Assembly (NCBI GenBank): GCA_958296345.1
Contig: CATQIJ010000008.1
Coordinates: forward strand, 124,001 to 188,000
Length of the DNA stretch: 64,000 nt
From: an uncultured Rhizobiaceae bacterium
GTDB taxonomy: Bacteria > Pseudomonadota > Alphaproteobacteria > Rhizobiales > Rhizobiaceae
Reading direction: 5' to 3'
Shown here: positions 9,642 through 19,623 of the stretch, piece by piece
Numbering within the stretch: position 1 is the first letter of the stretch
Layout of the letters: each line of letters starts with the position of its first letter
Made by a program: the position numbers and the translations under genes
Notes under the pieces: model-generated
Told to the model about the DNA's origin: nothing
The model's database searches: none
What the model saw: only the letters and a program-made list of their open reading frames with translations

Positions 9642-11402
9642 TCAGCGCATTTCTTCAGGGGCAGAAACACCAATAATGGCAAGCCCAGAAGCAATAACTG
9701 TGGCAATACTGCGCAATAATACGAGCCTCGACAATGTCAATTGTGCATTTTTAGGGTTAATAAACCGTAATTCTGGCGATTCTTTGCCTCTAGACCAATG
9801 AGAATGTAGCTCAGAAGCTAACTCATAAAGGTAAAAAGCCAACCTATGAGGCTCATCTGCACGTGCAGCTTGCTCAATGATTCGCGGAAATTCAGCCGTT
9901 TTTCTAATTAAACCAACCTCACCTGCATCCGTAAGGAGCGATAAATCAGCATTTGCAAGAGCATCACGAGATACATCCATATCTGGAATATCATTACCAA
10001 CCTGACGGAAAACTGACGCCACACGTGCATGTGCATATTGAACATAAAAGACTGGGTTATCTTTTGATTGCTCAGTCACTTTTGCAAAATCAAAGTCTAG
10101 GGATGCCTCTGCTTTACGATATAACATCATGAAACGAACTGCGTCGCGCCCAACCTCATCGACAACCTCACGAAGAGTAATAAAGTCACCTGCCCGTTTG
10201 GACATTTTGAAAGGCTCGCCATCCCGCATGAGCTTAACTAATTGGCAAAAAATGACATCTAGCTCAGCTTCATCACCAGCGATTGCTTTCGCTACGGCTT
10301 TCAAGCGCTTAGCATAGCCGGAATGGTCTGCTCCCAGAACAAAGACCATACGCTTAAAATCTCGATCATATTTATCCTGGAAATAAGCAACATCCGCAGC
10401 AAAGTAAGTGTAAGAACCATCAGATTTCACAAGCGCCCTATCGGCATCATCACCAACGGCAGTTGAACGAAATAATGTTTGCTCACGATCTTCCCAATCT
10501 TCTGGCGTTTCCCCCTTAGGTGGCGGAAGCGTTCCTTCATAAACATGCCCTTTGTCGCGCATTTTTTGAACCATCGTATCTATGGTAGATTTCCCATCTT
10601 TCTTTGCATGTAAATCACGTTCAGAGAAAAACACATCGTGATGAATGTTTAAAGCAGCCAAATCTTCTTTAATCATAGCCATCATAGATGTGATTGATGT
10701 TTCTTTAAGCAAAGCAAAGCGTTCATCATCAGTCATGGCTTTTATCTTATCGCCATACTCTTCAATCAAAGCTTTTGCAGGCTTTATAAGATAATCACCA
10801 GGATATAACCCTTTCGGCATTTCGCCAACATCATCACCAAGCGCTTCGAGATAACGATGATTAAGTGATGCAGCTAGAACATCAATTTGGCCACCAGCAT
10901 CGTTTACGTAATATTCTTTTGTAACATCATAGCCTGCAAACCCAAGCAAATTAGCAAGACCATCCCCCACAACAGCACCGCGACAATGACCAACATGCAT
11001 TGGCCCAGTTGGGTTTGCGGATACATATTCTACGTTTACTTTTACCCCATCTGAAACGAGGCCAGAGCCATACTTGCTCGCGGACTTGAATATTAATGAT
11101 AAATGCTCAATCCAAAACGCATCAGAAAGCCTAAGGTTGATAAAACCTGGCCCAGCAATTGAAACCTCAGAAACTTCATCAAGCTTCTCTAAGCCTTCAA
11201 CAATTGCTTGCGCTAATTCGCGTGGATTTTTTCCTGCTGCTTTAGCCATAACCATTGCAGCATTCGTTGAAATATCCCCATGCGAAGGATCACGCGGTGG
11301 TTCAGCCGAAACTCTATTCAACAATTTTAAAGCATCATCATTTAGATCAATGGTTTCTAGGGTTTGTTTAATGTAATCTTCGAACTGAGAGAAAATATTC
11401 AT
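9642..11402 (-). CDS. argS: Arginyl-tRNA synthetase
   Basis: Class I synthetase charging tRNA(Arg). The N-terminal additional domain contains [21 protein letters not shown]; the HIGH-type signature is [19 protein letters not shown] at about residue 130; the KMSKS-like loop is [13 protein letters not shown] near residue 395; and a C-terminal DALR anticodon-binding domain follows. Length 586 is normal. It is 60 bases downstream of dgt, consistent with the dgt–argS–SPOR operon of the order. Confidence 0.97.
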   Translation of the reverse strand: MNIFSQFEDYIKQTLETIDLNDDALKLLNRVSAEPPRDPSHGDISTNAAMVMAKAAGKNPRELAQAIVEGLEKLDEVSEVSIAGPGFINLRLSDAFWIEHLSLIFKSASKYGSGLVSDGVKVNVEYVSANPTGPMHVGHCRGAVVGDGLANLLGFAGYDVTKEYYVNDAGGQIDVLAASLNHRYLEALGDDVGEMPKGLYPGDYLIKPAKALIEEYGDKIKAMTDDERFALLKETSITSMMAMIKEDLAALNIHHDVFFSERDLHAKKDGKSTIDTMVQKMRDKGHVYEGTLPPPKGETPEDWEDREQTLFRSTAVGDDADRALVKSDGSYTYFAADVAYFQDKYDRDFKRMVFVLGADHSGYAKRLKAVAKAIAGDEAELDVIFCQLVKLMRDGEPFKMSKRAGDFITLREVVDEVGRDAVRFMMLYRKAEASLDFDFAKVTEQSKDNPVFYVQYAHARVASVFRQVGNDIPDMDVSRDALANADLSLLTDAGEVGLIRKTAEFPRIIEQAARADEPHRLAFYLYELASELHSHWSRGKESPELRFINPKNAQLTLSRLVLLRSIATVIASGLAIIGVSAPEEMR

Positions 11403-11462
11403 TTTGTACTTTTCAATTGGGATTGAGAGCTGACACCAACCCTACTCTATTCTTTAAACGAA

Positions 11463-12656
11463 CTAGCCTAAATCAGGTGTTGCGTCAAATATCCGTTCAT
11501 GTTCGGAAATAGCATAACTATCCGTCATACCTGCAATAAAATCTGCTATAATACGTGGCCTATCATTAGACTTATTCTTCATACTTAAGCGCTGCAAACC
11601 ATTTGGCATATCACCTGTTTCATTTAGGTAAACATCGAACAAATCTCTAATGATAACTTCAGCGCCATCGCGCATTTTCATAACATCAGGTGAACGATAC
11701 ATTTTATCAAACAAAAACGCCTTTATGCCCTTTTCTTTGATTTGCATATCCTCACTAAAACTGACAATAGCCTTACCGCAGCCCCGAACATCCGAAACAT
11801 GATTAGGCGCTATCTTGGATAAATTAGCCTTGGCATTAGTAATAACATCTTCAACCATTGCAGTAATTTGGCGTCGCACAATCTCATGTCGTACGCGATG
11901 ATCTTCTAAATTAGGGTATTTATCCCGTACTAATCCTAATGCCTCACCAGCTAGCGGCACATTAATCAAGTCATCTAGACTAAACAACTTCGCACGCAAC
12001 CCATCATCAAGATCGTGCGCGTTATAAGCAATATCATCAGCAACAGCTGCGCATTGAGCTTCTAAACTAGCATGAGATCCTAATTCCAAATTCCACAATT
12101 CATTAAAATCTGTAAAGGTATCAGGCACTTCCCCAATTACAGGTCCATTGTGCTTAACCAAGCCTTCCAAAGTTTCCCAACTCAGATTCAAACCATCAAA
12201 CTCTGCATATTGTTGCTCAAGCATCGTCACTATACGCAAGGACTGGGCGTTATGATCAAATCCACCATAGTTATTCATAAGTTCATCAAGAATATCCTCA
12301 CCAACATGACCATAGGGCGTGTGTCCAAAATCATGCGATAAAGCTAATGATTCAGCCAAATCCTCATCCACTTGCAAAGCACGTGCTAAGGACCTTGCTA
12401 TCTGCGAAACTTCAATAGAGTGCGTAAGCCGTGTTCTATAATGATCCCCCACATGGTGCACGAATACTTGCGTCTTATGTTTTAAACGTCTGAATGCTGT
12501 TGAGTGAATGACACGGTCACGGTCACGTTGAAAAGGCGTCCTGGTTGGGCTTTCAGGCTCCGGATAAAGTCGCCCCCTACTTTCATTTGCATGACAAGCA
12601 TAAGGTGCAAGCCCGTCGCGTCCGTAAGATGTTGTTTTAAGTGATTTCATTGCCAT
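11463..12656 (-). CDS. dgt: Deoxyguanosinetriphosphate triphosphohydrolase-like protein
   Basis: HD-domain dNTPase family (dGTP to deoxyguanosine plus triphosphate). The metal-binding residues appear in [16 protein letters not shown] (H...), [17 protein letters not shown] (HD) and [13 protein letters not shown] (final Asp). The N-terminus [22 protein letters not shown] is the family nucleotide-binding segment. 397 residues, typical of the shorter alphaproteobacterial group. It is divergent from erpA across a 108-base gap. Confidence 0.94.
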   Translation of the reverse strand: MAMKSLKTTSYGRDGLAPYACHANESRGRLYPEPESPTRTPFQRDRDRVIHSTAFRRLKHKTQVFVHHVGDHYRTRLTHSIEVSQIARSLARALQVDEDLAESLALSHDFGHTPYGHVGEDILDELMNNYGGFDHNAQSLRIVTMLEQQYAEFDGLNLSWETLEGLVKHNGPVIGEVPDTFTDFNELWNLELGSHASLEAQCAAVADDIAYNAHDLDDGLRAKLFSLDDLINVPLAGEALGLVRDKYPNLEDHRVRHEIVRRQITAMVEDVITNAKANLSKIAPNHVSDVRGCGKAIVSFSEDMQIKEKGIKAFLFDKMYRSPDVMKMRDGAEVIIRDLFDVYLNETGDMPNGLQRLSMKNKSNDRPRIIADFIAGMTDSYAISEHERIFDATPDLG

Positions 12657-12764
12657 GCATCGAATCGAGTAATATATTTATTCATCATCTCTATAACGTA
12701 ATGTTGTATTTTATGTTTCATGATACCATATTAAGATGAGACTTATTCAAGGTTAAAAACAACG

Positions 12765-13109
12765 ATGAACGCACAAACACCATCAAACACAGTGACAGCA
12801 ACAGATGCAGCGTTAAAGAGAATCGCTACTATTATTGCCAAGGATACAGATAATACTGCGCTCAGAGTTTCAGTAGAAGGTGGCGGTTGCTCCGGTTTTT
12901 CTTATCAATTTGATCTTGTGAACGAACAAAATGGCGACGATTTAATAATTGAAGGCCATGATGGTAAAATCTTAATCGATGAGATGTCCTTAATTTATAT
13001 GGGTGGCTCACAAATTGATTTTGTCGATGATTTGATGGGGCAATCGTTCCAAGTAAATAACCCCAATGCAGTTGCGTCATGCGGTTGCGGAACAAGTTTC
13101 TCTGTCTAA
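12765..13109 (+). CDS. erpA: Iron-sulfur cluster insertion protein ErpA
   Basis: A-type Fe-S carrier (HesB/IscA family) that delivers clusters to apoproteins. The three cluster-binding cysteines are visible in GGGCSGFSYQF and the C-terminal CGCGTSFSV. 114 residues, normal. A short A-rich leader after CAAGGTT precedes the ATG. It is divergent from dgt, the usual arrangement in the order, and its stop lies 7 bases from the convergent unknown gene. Confidence 0.95.
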   Translation: MNAQTPSNTVTATDAALKRIATIIAKDTDNTALRVSVEGGGCSGFSYQFDLVNEQNGDDLIIEGHDGKILIDEMSLIYMGGSQIDFVDDLMGQSFQVNNPNAVASCGCGTSFSV

Positions 13110-13116
13110 ACAAATA

Positions 13117-13911
13117 TCAGTCTAAAAATGACATAGGAATCTTTGACGAATAAAGAGCAGATTCCATAGCGATTGTAAGCGCGCCCCCTACAGGAAACTG
13201 GCCGTCTAACATTTCAATATATTGCTGAAATACGTACCCACAAATTGCGCTTTGATAAGGCAATTCAGCAAATCCAAAACTTCCTTCCCCACCCGTTTCG
13301 CCAGAAAAACACTTTTCTGCCAAAGGCCAAACTAACTTTAAAAGGTCATGCGGCTGAAGCTTTGGTTGTTCATGCATTCCCGAACGCAATTGTACAGTTT
13401 TAACATTAACTTGCTCATCAATGTGCCTTTTCATACTATCAATGGTAGGTTGACCTTCCTGGTCCATACCAGCTGCAATAGCTGCATCAAGGGCAATTGG
13501 CCAAAACTCCAAACCTTCTTGTTTGTTCTTAGAATCAGATATCAAACCAGCACTAAGAGCTGAGCCAGTATATAACGTGAGTCCATTTCTTGCATTGATT
13601 GTATTTATTGCAGGTGGAGCAATCATGTAACCGGATTCTCGCAACTTGATAAAAACATGTTTTTGATTGACCATTCCGGCAATAGAACCAATCGCACAAA
13701 ATAACGTTTCTGGATTTGGTTTTCCATTCCTTGGTGATAAAGCTGACCACAAAAAATCACGTAAATGGGCAATCGCATAATTACATGGTGCGTAGTCAAC
13801 ACCTGACCAAGGAAGGCCTGAAGAAGTTTCAAAGTTATCAGCTAAATTGCTCGCATTATTAGCACTCTTTATAGAAAGTGACTTAGGAGCAAACCGTTTT
13901 CCAAAGGCCAT
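13117..13911 (-). CDS. Conserved-looking protein of unknown function
   Basis: I do not recognise a family. The 264-residue product is soluble-looking, with no signal peptide or membrane helix. Notable segments are SGVDYAPCNYAIAHLRDF, YTGSALSAGLISD and CFSGETGGEGSFGFAELPY. I start at the ATG at 13911, which has a GGTGG ribosome binding site about 8 bases upstream; a TTG five codons earlier is also possible but overlaps that site. It converges on erpA, with 7 bases between stops. Coding potential is supported by length and by codon use like its neighbours. Confidence 0.7.
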   Translation of the reverse strand: MAFGKRFAPKSLSIKSANNASNLADNFETSSGLPWSGVDYAPCNYAIAHLRDFLWSALSPRNGKPNPETLFCAIGSIAGMVNQKHVFIKLRESGYMIAPPAINTINARNGLTLYTGSALSAGLISDSKNKQEGLEFWPIALDAAIAAGMDQEGQPTIDSMKRHIDEQVNVKTVQLRSGMHEQPKLQPHDLLKLVWPLAEKCFSGETGGEGSFGFAELPYQSAICGYVFQQYIEMLDGQFPVGGALTIAMESALYSSKIPMSFLD

Positions 13912-14065
13912 ATATATTTCCACCAACTGACTTTGAAATAATCTATAAAACTTGAACTAATTATGGGTTAATAAATTTAGAGACCAATTTATGTGATTAA
14001 AAGATATCCACTATCATGGCGCTAATGAATGTTGTATCAGATGTTAGCGAAACGGATAAAATCGT

Positions 14066-14860
14066 ATGAAAATTGCAACGTGGAATATTAATGGCATCAA
14101 GGCTCGCCATCCAAATTTAATCGAATGGTTAAAACAAGAAAGCCCAGATATTGCTTGCCTTCAAGAGGTAAAGTCCATTGATGAAAATTTCCCAAGAGAT
14201 GAGATCGAAGGATTAGGATACAATCTTGAAACTCACGGGCAGAAAAGCTTTAACGGCGTTGCTCTACTTTCAAAGCTACCATTCGATGAAGTAAATAGAG
14301 GGCTACCTTTATTATCAAACCATGACGAACCAGATGAGCAAGCAAGATTCATAGAAGGCCTATTCAGCACCGAAGGTGGCGCAATAAGAGTAGCATCCCT
14401 ATACCTACCAAATGGCAATCCTGTTGATACCGAAAAATTCCCTTATAAACTCAAGTGGATGGAGCGCCTCGAGAAATGGACCCGAGAAAAACTAGAGCAA
14501 GAAGAAGCATTTATCCTAGCTGGTGATTATAACGTAATACCGATGCCAGAAGATTGTTATAATGAAAAAGCATGGGAAGGTGATGCACTTTACCGGCCAG
14601 AAAGTAGAACTGCATTTAGACGCCTGCTAAATCTTGGTCTAACAGAAGCTATCCGCTCCACAAACGAGAACGATAAAACCTACACATTCTGGGACTATCA
14701 GGCAGGCGCGTGGCCAAAAAACAACGGCATTCGAATTGATCATTTATTGATGTCACCGGAAGCAGCTAAGCTTCTTTTATCTGCAGATATAGATAAACAC
14801 GTCCGAGATTGGGAAAAACCATCAGATCATGTTCCAGTATGGGTAGACATTGCAGCATAA
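14066..14860 (+). CDS. xthA: Exodeoxyribonuclease III
   Basis: AP endonuclease/3' exonuclease for base-excision repair. The endonuclease-exonuclease-phosphatase fold is clear: MKIATWNINGIKARH at the start, CLQEVKSIDENFP (metal-binding Glu), LAGDYNVIPMPEDCY (Asp/Asn active site), WDYQAGAWPKNNGIRIDHLL and the catalytic SDHVPVWVDI at the end. Length 264 is standard. It has its own upstream region of about 150 bases and no co-directional close partner. Confidence 0.96.
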   Translation: MKIATWNINGIKARHPNLIEWLKQESPDIACLQEVKSIDENFPRDEIEGLGYNLETHGQKSFNGVALLSKLPFDEVNRGLPLLSNHDEPDEQARFIEGLFSTEGGAIRVASLYLPNGNPVDTEKFPYKLKWMERLEKWTREKLEQEEAFILAGDYNVIPMPEDCYNEKAWEGDALYRPESRTAFRRLLNLGLTEAIRSTNENDKTYTFWDYQAGAWPKNNGIRIDHLLMSPEAAKLLLSADIDKHVRDWEKPSDHVPVWVDIAA

Positions 14861-14972
14861 AAACAGCAATACATCACACAGAATTTAAAGAACCTTATAC
14901 ACAACACATTAAATAGGTTTGGCGCCAGAACCGAATCAATTTAATTAGAGACAATAATCGGGGACCAATTTT

Positions 14973-16004
14973 TTGAACACACAAGCTAAGATGTCAGAAA
15001 ATGCATTTGAATTAGATGCACGCGGCTGGGCAAAAGCCCTTGAGAAATACAAAACGGCAAATAATTACAAAGCAGTACGCGAAATATTATATAGCGTCGT
15101 ACCTTTTGCAATTATTTGGGCGGTTATGTATCAAACCCTTAGTTTTAGTTATTTGCTTACTGCTCTTTTGGCACTACCGGCTGCTGGATTCTTAGTTCGT
15201 ATATTTATCATTCAACATGATTGCGGACATGGTTCATTCCTTACCAATCCAACAGCTAACCGCTGGCTAGGTCGTTTCTTAGGTATTTTAACAATAACCC
15301 CCTATGACTATTGGCAAAGAAGTCACGCCATACATCACGCAAGTTCAGGCAACTTAGATCATCGTGGTATGGGAGACATCCAAACGCTTACGGTTGATGA
15401 ATATAAATCAAAGTCAAAACTTGGCCAGATTTTATATCGTATATATAGAAGCCCAATAGTCTTATTTGTTATTGGACCTGCATATGTATTTTTCCTAGAA
15501 CAACGTCTTCCAATAGGTATGATGAAAATTGGTTGGAAACCATGGCTCAGCACAATGCTAACAAACTTAGGCATCGTATTTTATTCACTTATATTGATAT
15601 GGTTCGTGGGCTGGAAAGCATTTTTAGCAATCCAAGTTCCAGTAACTCTGTTAGCGGCATCTTTTGGTGTTTGGCTATTTTTCGTACAACATCAATTTGA
15701 AGATACCAATTGGGATCACACAGAAAACTGGGATCGACGCGAATCTGCCTTACATGGTAGCTCTCATTATGACCTTCCTGTCGTTTTACGCTGGTTAAGT
15801 GGTAACATTGGCATACACCATGTTCATCACCTATGCAGTCATATTCCTTTCTATAGACTTACCGAAGTTATTAGAGATTATCCTGAACTAAAAGAAGTTA
15901 GCCGCATTACGCTATGGGAAAGTTTTAAGTGCGTGAAACTAGCGCTTTGGGATGAAAAACAATACCGACTCTTATCGTTTAGAGACGCTCTCTCACCTGC
16001 ATAA
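14973..16004 (+). CDS. Membrane fatty acid desaturase
   Basis: Di-iron desaturase of the FADS superfamily that introduces double bonds into acyl chains at the membrane. Three histidine boxes are intact: HDCGHGSF (about residue 86), HAIHHASSG (about 118) and HHVHHL (about 285), plus FVQHQFEDTNWDH. Four hydrophobic segments lie between them. Length 343. The start is TTG at 14973, with a GGGGACC ribosome binding site 7–8 bases upstream; the next in-frame ATG (14991) lacks one. A role in membrane fluidity (cold adaptation) is inferred from the family, not shown. Confidence 0.9.
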   Translation: MNTQAKMSENAFELDARGWAKALEKYKTANNYKAVREILYSVVPFAIIWAVMYQTLSFSYLLTALLALPAAGFLVRIFIIQHDCGHGSFLTNPTANRWLGRFLGILTITPYDYWQRSHAIHHASSGNLDHRGMGDIQTLTVDEYKSKSKLGQILYRIYRSPIVLFVIGPAYVFFLEQRLPIGMMKIGWKPWLSTMLTNLGIVFYSLILIWFVGWKAFLAIQVPVTLLAASFGVWLFFVQHQFEDTNWDHTENWDRRESALHGSSHYDLPVVLRWLSGNIGIHHVHHLCSHIPFYRLTEVIRDYPELKEVSRITLWESFKCVKLALWDEKQYRLLSFRDALSPA

Positions 16005-16039
16005 TTTGACAAATCACTAATTTAAGCCAATGATTGAAT

Positions 16040-16288
16040 ATGCTTCGCTATATTCTTATCATTGGATTATCAATATTTAGCTCTTCTGCATTCGCAGGTG
16101 AAGAATGCACCTGTAGTCATAAGGGCTCAAAAACACCTGAAGGACAAAAGGCCTGCATCAAAACCTCAAAAGGTATGCAAATGGCTGAATGTTCTCGTGT
16201 TCTAAATAATACCAGTTGGAAATTTCTAGGCACGCCCTGCCCGACTGCTTCTATTGAGATTGATAAAATCAAACCAAGTTCAACATAA
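16040..16288 (+). CDS. Small secreted cysteine-containing protein
   Basis: 82 residues with a clear signal peptide (MLRYILIIGLSIFSSSAFAG, cleavage after AFA) and a mature part of about 64 residues containing five cysteines, starting EECTCSHKG. Function unknown; no domain recognised. An in-frame TTG two codons upstream (16034) could also start it. No strong ribosome binding site is visible. It lies 35 bases after the desaturase and may be co-transcribed. Confidence 0.6.
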   Translation: MLRYILIIGLSIFSSSAFAGEECTCSHKGSKTPEGQKACIKTSKGMQMAECSRVLNNTSWKFLGTPCPTASIEIDKIKPSST

Positions 16289-16326
16289 AAGAAGCCAAGG
16301 CGTTACTTCAAAAGCTAGGCTAAGCT

Positions 16327-17133
16327 TTATTGAAGCGAATTAGAGGATGTGATGAGCTTCTCAACAGCTTGCGTGCGGTCATCCGGTCGTGCCAATGAAT
16401 ACGCTTCGTCATAAATCTGATTAATCCATTCCAAATCACGAGCAGATGCGCGGCGCTTTGCATTACCAAGCATAAATAATCCACGAACTGGATCAAAGTT
16501 TGTGTGCTCACCTTCAAAGATCAAATACCCAAGCAAGGCCTCAGCACCTACATGGCCTTTTTCGTATGCAAGACTTAAGTTTCTAATACCACTACGAGCT
16601 TGGCCGTAAACCTTGTCATTATTGATTTGAAGGCGTCCTAATTCAAACTGTGCATCTGGATGGCGATAAATCATTGCAGCAGTTGTATACATAACGCGAG
16701 CTTTAGACTCGTCAGCTTTAATAACCGTATTAGGAATGCCAATTTTATAGTAATTACCCAAAGCAACAAAAGCCTCAGCACCATATTGCCAGCTTGGCGT
16801 ATTAGGAATTGCATAAGATGATTGATTAGCTATCTTTTGAAAAATAGCAAACGCCTCTAAGGAGTTTTGCTGAACACCGTCGCCTGTTTGATAGATTCGA
16901 GCTAACTTCCATTGCGCTGCAGAATTACCATTCTCAGCTGCATATTTAAGAACTTCAACAGCCTCTTCTGATTTTCCATCTTCTTTAAATTTAAAGAAGA
17001 ATTGGAAAACTTGACCAGCAGGTGTATCTTTTTTGATTACTTTTGAAGCGTCAAATGCAAATGACGACGAACTGCTGACTGCTGTGAAAGCAGTCAACGC
17101 AATAAGCAAAGATGAATATTTATTACGCTTCAT
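16327..17133 (-). CDS. exoR: Exopolysaccharide regulator ExoR, periplasmic Sel1-repeat protein
   Basis: 268 residues, the same length as rhizobial ExoR. A signal peptide (to about residue 27, SSSSSFAFDAS) directs it to the periplasm. The mature part consists of Sel1/TPR-like repeats such as AAQWKLARIYQTGDGV and GAEALLGYLIFEGEH. In rhizobia ExoR binds and inhibits the ExoS sensor kinase of the ExoS–ChvI system, controlling exopolysaccharide, motility and envelope stress; that role is transferred from the family. No exoS/chvI gene is in this window. It stands alone and converges with the small secreted protein gene. Confidence 0.88.
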   Translation of the reverse strand: MKRNKYSSLLIALTAFTAVSSSSSFAFDASKVIKKDTPAGQVFQFFFKFKEDGKSEEAVEVLKYAAENGNSAAQWKLARIYQTGDGVQQNSLEAFAIFQKIANQSSYAIPNTPSWQYGAEAFVALGNYYKIGIPNTVIKADESKARVMYTTAAMIYRHPDAQFELGRLQINNDKVYGQARSGIRNLSLAYEKGHVGAEALLGYLIFEGEHTNFDPVRGLFMLGNAKRRASARDLEWINQIYDEAYSLARPDDRTQAVEKLITSSNSLQ

Positions 17134-17511
17134 AACCTGTTTTTCTCTATAACTTCAAATTTCTCAGAAGCTTTTACATATAATAGTCTGCTCTGCTTTT
17201 TCGGCGATAGTACGGCGGCAAAAAGTATTACAATGGTATTTTTGTGAACCCAACCCAAGCGAAATAACAACTACAATTATATTCCTGCCAGAGCTTTTAA
17301 CATTCAAAATTAAAACTATGCGAACAAGGATCACAACCTTGCTCATGAAACTCTTTTATAGTGTCATTTTTAAAATGCTAGGTTTGGGTGAGCTTAATTT
17401 GTGGCGGAAAAGGGGCAAATTACGCCTAAGCAATCTCAATCAAAACTCTGCTCAAAAATGTTGCAAAACTATCACATATTTGATTGGCTATCAGAATGAA
17501 CGGAGGATGAA
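17134..17511. other. 378-base intergenic region between exoR and methyltransferase
   Basis: AT-rich divergent promoter region. It holds the upstream regions of exoR (left) and the methyltransferase gene (right). A 60-codon reading frame exists on the minus strand (17164–17346) with a hydrophobic N-terminus but no ribosome binding site or recognisable similarity; I do not call it. No strong terminator or repeat is visible. Confidence 0.5.
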
Positions 17512-18132
17512 ATGGCTAAGGAAAATTTCTTTGAAAGCGCTTACTCTTTAAAGAGCGCAGAAGAAACGCGTGAAATGTATGACCGCTGGTCTCAAGTATA
17601 TGATCAAGATCTAAGCAAAGGTGAGTATCAACAACCAGTAAGGTGCGCAGAGGCACTTCATGCACAAGTCCAAAACAAAGCTTTAAATATACTTGATGTA
17701 GGCTGTGGCACGGGGTTATCTGGCCTTGCTTTAAAAGAGCTAGGTTATCAACACATTGATGGCTGTGACCTCTCAGAAGGAATGTTAGACAAAGCAGATA
17801 ATTTAAATATCTATAAAAGACTCTTTTCCTGCAATTTGAATGCCCCCCCAATAGACGCAAAGTCTAATCATTATGACGCCGTAACAGCAGTAGGCGTATT
17901 TTCATTTGGCCACATCATGCCGCAAGCAGTTGATGAATTACTGCGCGTGGTTAAACCAAAAGGCACAATCATCATTGGTCTCAATGACCATTTTTACAAC
18001 GAAGGCTCATTAACAAAAAAATTAAACATACTTGAAACATCAAAAGAGATTGTGATTATCAATCAAGAACATGGCGAGCATATTCCAGAGAATAATTTAA
18101 TGGGTTGGGTAATTACACTTAAAAAATCATAA
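17512..18132 (+). CDS. SAM-dependent class I methyltransferase
   Basis: 206 residues. Motif I for S-adenosylmethionine binding is NILDVGCGTGLSGLAL (about residues 60–75), followed by motif II DGCDLSEGMLDKA; the post-motif LRVVKPKGTIIIGL is typical of the UbiE/Tam-like group. The N-terminal YDRWSQVYDQDL is shared with many small-molecule or lipid methyltransferases. The substrate is unknown. The start has a strong GGAGG ribosome binding site. It is followed by a terminator, so it is a single-gene unit. Confidence 0.85.
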   Translation: MAKENFFESAYSLKSAEETREMYDRWSQVYDQDLSKGEYQQPVRCAEALHAQVQNKALNILDVGCGTGLSGLALKELGYQHIDGCDLSEGMLDKADNLNIYKRLFSCNLNAPPIDAKSNHYDAVTAVGVFSFGHIMPQAVDELLRVVKPKGTIIIGLNDHFYNEGSLTKKLNILETSKEIVIINQEHGEHIPENNLMGWVITLKKS

Positions 18133-18140
18133 CTCAAACA

Positions 18141-18169
18141 AAAAAGCCCCAAACAATGTCGAGGCTTTT
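18141..18169. terminator. Bidirectional intrinsic terminator
   Basis: AAAAAGCC...GGCTTTT hairpin between the converging methyltransferase and FadL genes. A-rich on the left and T-rich on the right, it can end transcripts from both sides. Confidence 0.65.
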
Positions 18170-18190
18170 AACATGATCAAAAACCACGAA

Positions 18191-19408
18191 TTAATTAAAC
18201 TTGAATTTCACACCTGTTGAAATTGCATAAAGCATATCATTATCATAGGTATATGCATTATTATTCGATGGGTCGATACTATTTGCAAGTTGGCGAGAGT
18301 TACCACTAGTTAATATCCCAACAGCGCCGCCAATATTAAATTCAACATTTTCATTCACATCATAACGTAGGCCAGCAGAAAGACTCCACGTATCTGATTG
18401 CGTACCAGAAACTGTTGATGTACCACGATCCCAAGTTAAAGCGACGCGAGCCGCCAGATTGTCTGTTAAAACTTGACCAATACCAGCTGTTACGGTGTAA
18501 CCATCCTGAAAACCAGGTTCCAGTGCAAGATTTGGGTTACTACCATTTAAAACAGGCAAAACATCAAGTTGGCTCCAATCCTGCCAACGCAAATTTAAGA
18601 ACCCAAGAGTTCCCTCGCGGATACCAGTTTGAAATTTTGCATCAATAGACTGTGGAATTTGCGTATTAAGTTGAATTGGAAACACGACAGTACCTACAGG
18701 AGCACCGAAGAACCCTGAAATATCCTGTGTACCGTCAAAATCTAAATCGTACTTGGAATTATAAACGAGAGAGGCTCTTAAAGCGATATCTGGAATTTCA
18801 TACGCTACACCAGCACGCCAGCCATAGCTTTCATCAGTAATGGAAAAGATACCAAGACCTGGAGTTGGCGGAGTTGCAGGTGGTGCACCAAACAACAAGC
18901 TCTGACGAGATTGAAAGCCTTCAGCTTCAAGATAAGAGCCACCAACAATAATTCGAGCAAATGCATCACCGACTGATGTTGTTCCTGCACTAAATTGGTA
19001 AGCGCAAGTCAAACCATAATCTCTACTTTTTACTTCAAAATCCACTGATGTTGGAGAATAGATATTTCCGCGACCATATGATGCTGTACCACCAAATCCA
19101 TTTGAGTAGCTTGCAAGACAATCAACGCCATCAGCCAGATTAGCCTTAAGACCATAACGCTGTACGTTATAGCTAGAATCCACATCCACTGAAGAATTTA
19201 ATGGAAGTCCAGACCTGTTAATGTTGTTAATTGTTCTGCGTGGATCAACATACGTATATTGAGCAGAAGCTGTAAAACGGTCTGTATCAAAAAGTTGATC
19301 GATATTGACACCACCACGATCAAAACCACCTGCCATCGCAGATGTTGAAAGTACTGAAGTTGTGAGTAAAGCAAGTCCGATGCTTTTAAATGCTGTATTG
19401 CGCCCCAT
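18191..19408 (-). CDS. OmpP1/FadL-family outer membrane transport protein
   Basis: Outer-membrane beta-barrel for hydrophobic compounds such as long-chain fatty acids. The product starts MGRNTAFKSIGLALLTTSVLSTSAMAGG, a signal peptide cleaved after AMA; the mature N-terminus GGFDRGGVNIDQLFDTDRF is the FadL hatch/plug region, and NLRWQDWSQLD plus the final aromatic strand VKFKFN are family features. I chose the ATG at 19408 because GGAGGG lies 5–6 bases upstream; the open frame extends further but without signal-peptide logic. 405 residues. Confidence 0.87.
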   Translation of the reverse strand: MGRNTAFKSIGLALLTTSVLSTSAMAGGFDRGGVNIDQLFDTDRFTASAQYTYVDPRRTINNINRSGLPLNSSVDVDSSYNVQRYGLKANLADGVDCLASYSNGFGGTASYGRGNIYSPTSVDFEVKSRDYGLTCAYQFSAGTTSVGDAFARIIVGGSYLEAEGFQSRQSLLFGAPPATPPTPGLGIFSITDESYGWRAGVAYEIPDIALRASLVYNSKYDLDFDGTQDISGFFGAPVGTVVFPIQLNTQIPQSIDAKFQTGIREGTLGFLNLRWQDWSQLDVLPVLNGSNPNLALEPGFQDGYTVTAGIGQVLTDNLAARVALTWDRGTSTVSGTQSDTWSLSAGLRYDVNENVEFNIGGAVGILTSGNSRQLANSIDPSNNNAYTYDNDMLYAISTGVKFKFN

Positions 19409-19540
19409 AAATAGCCCTCCAAAGCTAAAAATAACATGGAAATAGCTATACCAGTGATTTTTCAACAAGTCTTTAATGAGCCCGTTCACAAATTAAAGAA
19501 TCAGTCAGAAAACCTCTTACCTAAACGTAAAAGTTCAAAC

Positions 19541-19560
19541 TTGTTGCAAATTAGCAACAA
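19541..19560 (-). repeat. Perfect hairpin in the valS–fadL gap
   Basis: TTGTTGC and GCAACAA form a perfect 7-bp inverted repeat around a 6-base loop. On the minus strand it follows the valS stop by about 65 bases, but only GTTTGAACTTTT follows, so termination would be weak. It may instead lie in the fadL leader. Confidence 0.4.
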
Positions 19561-19623
19561 AAAAGGTGGATTAGCTGAGATAAAAGAGCACTTAAACCAA
19601 CAAAAGCAAGCTGATTCTACAAA

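Noticed and set aside
17164-17346. 60-codon frame on the minus strand upstream of exoR with a hydrophobic start
   Set aside because: No ribosome binding site, no recognisable family, and it occupies the probable exoR promoter region.
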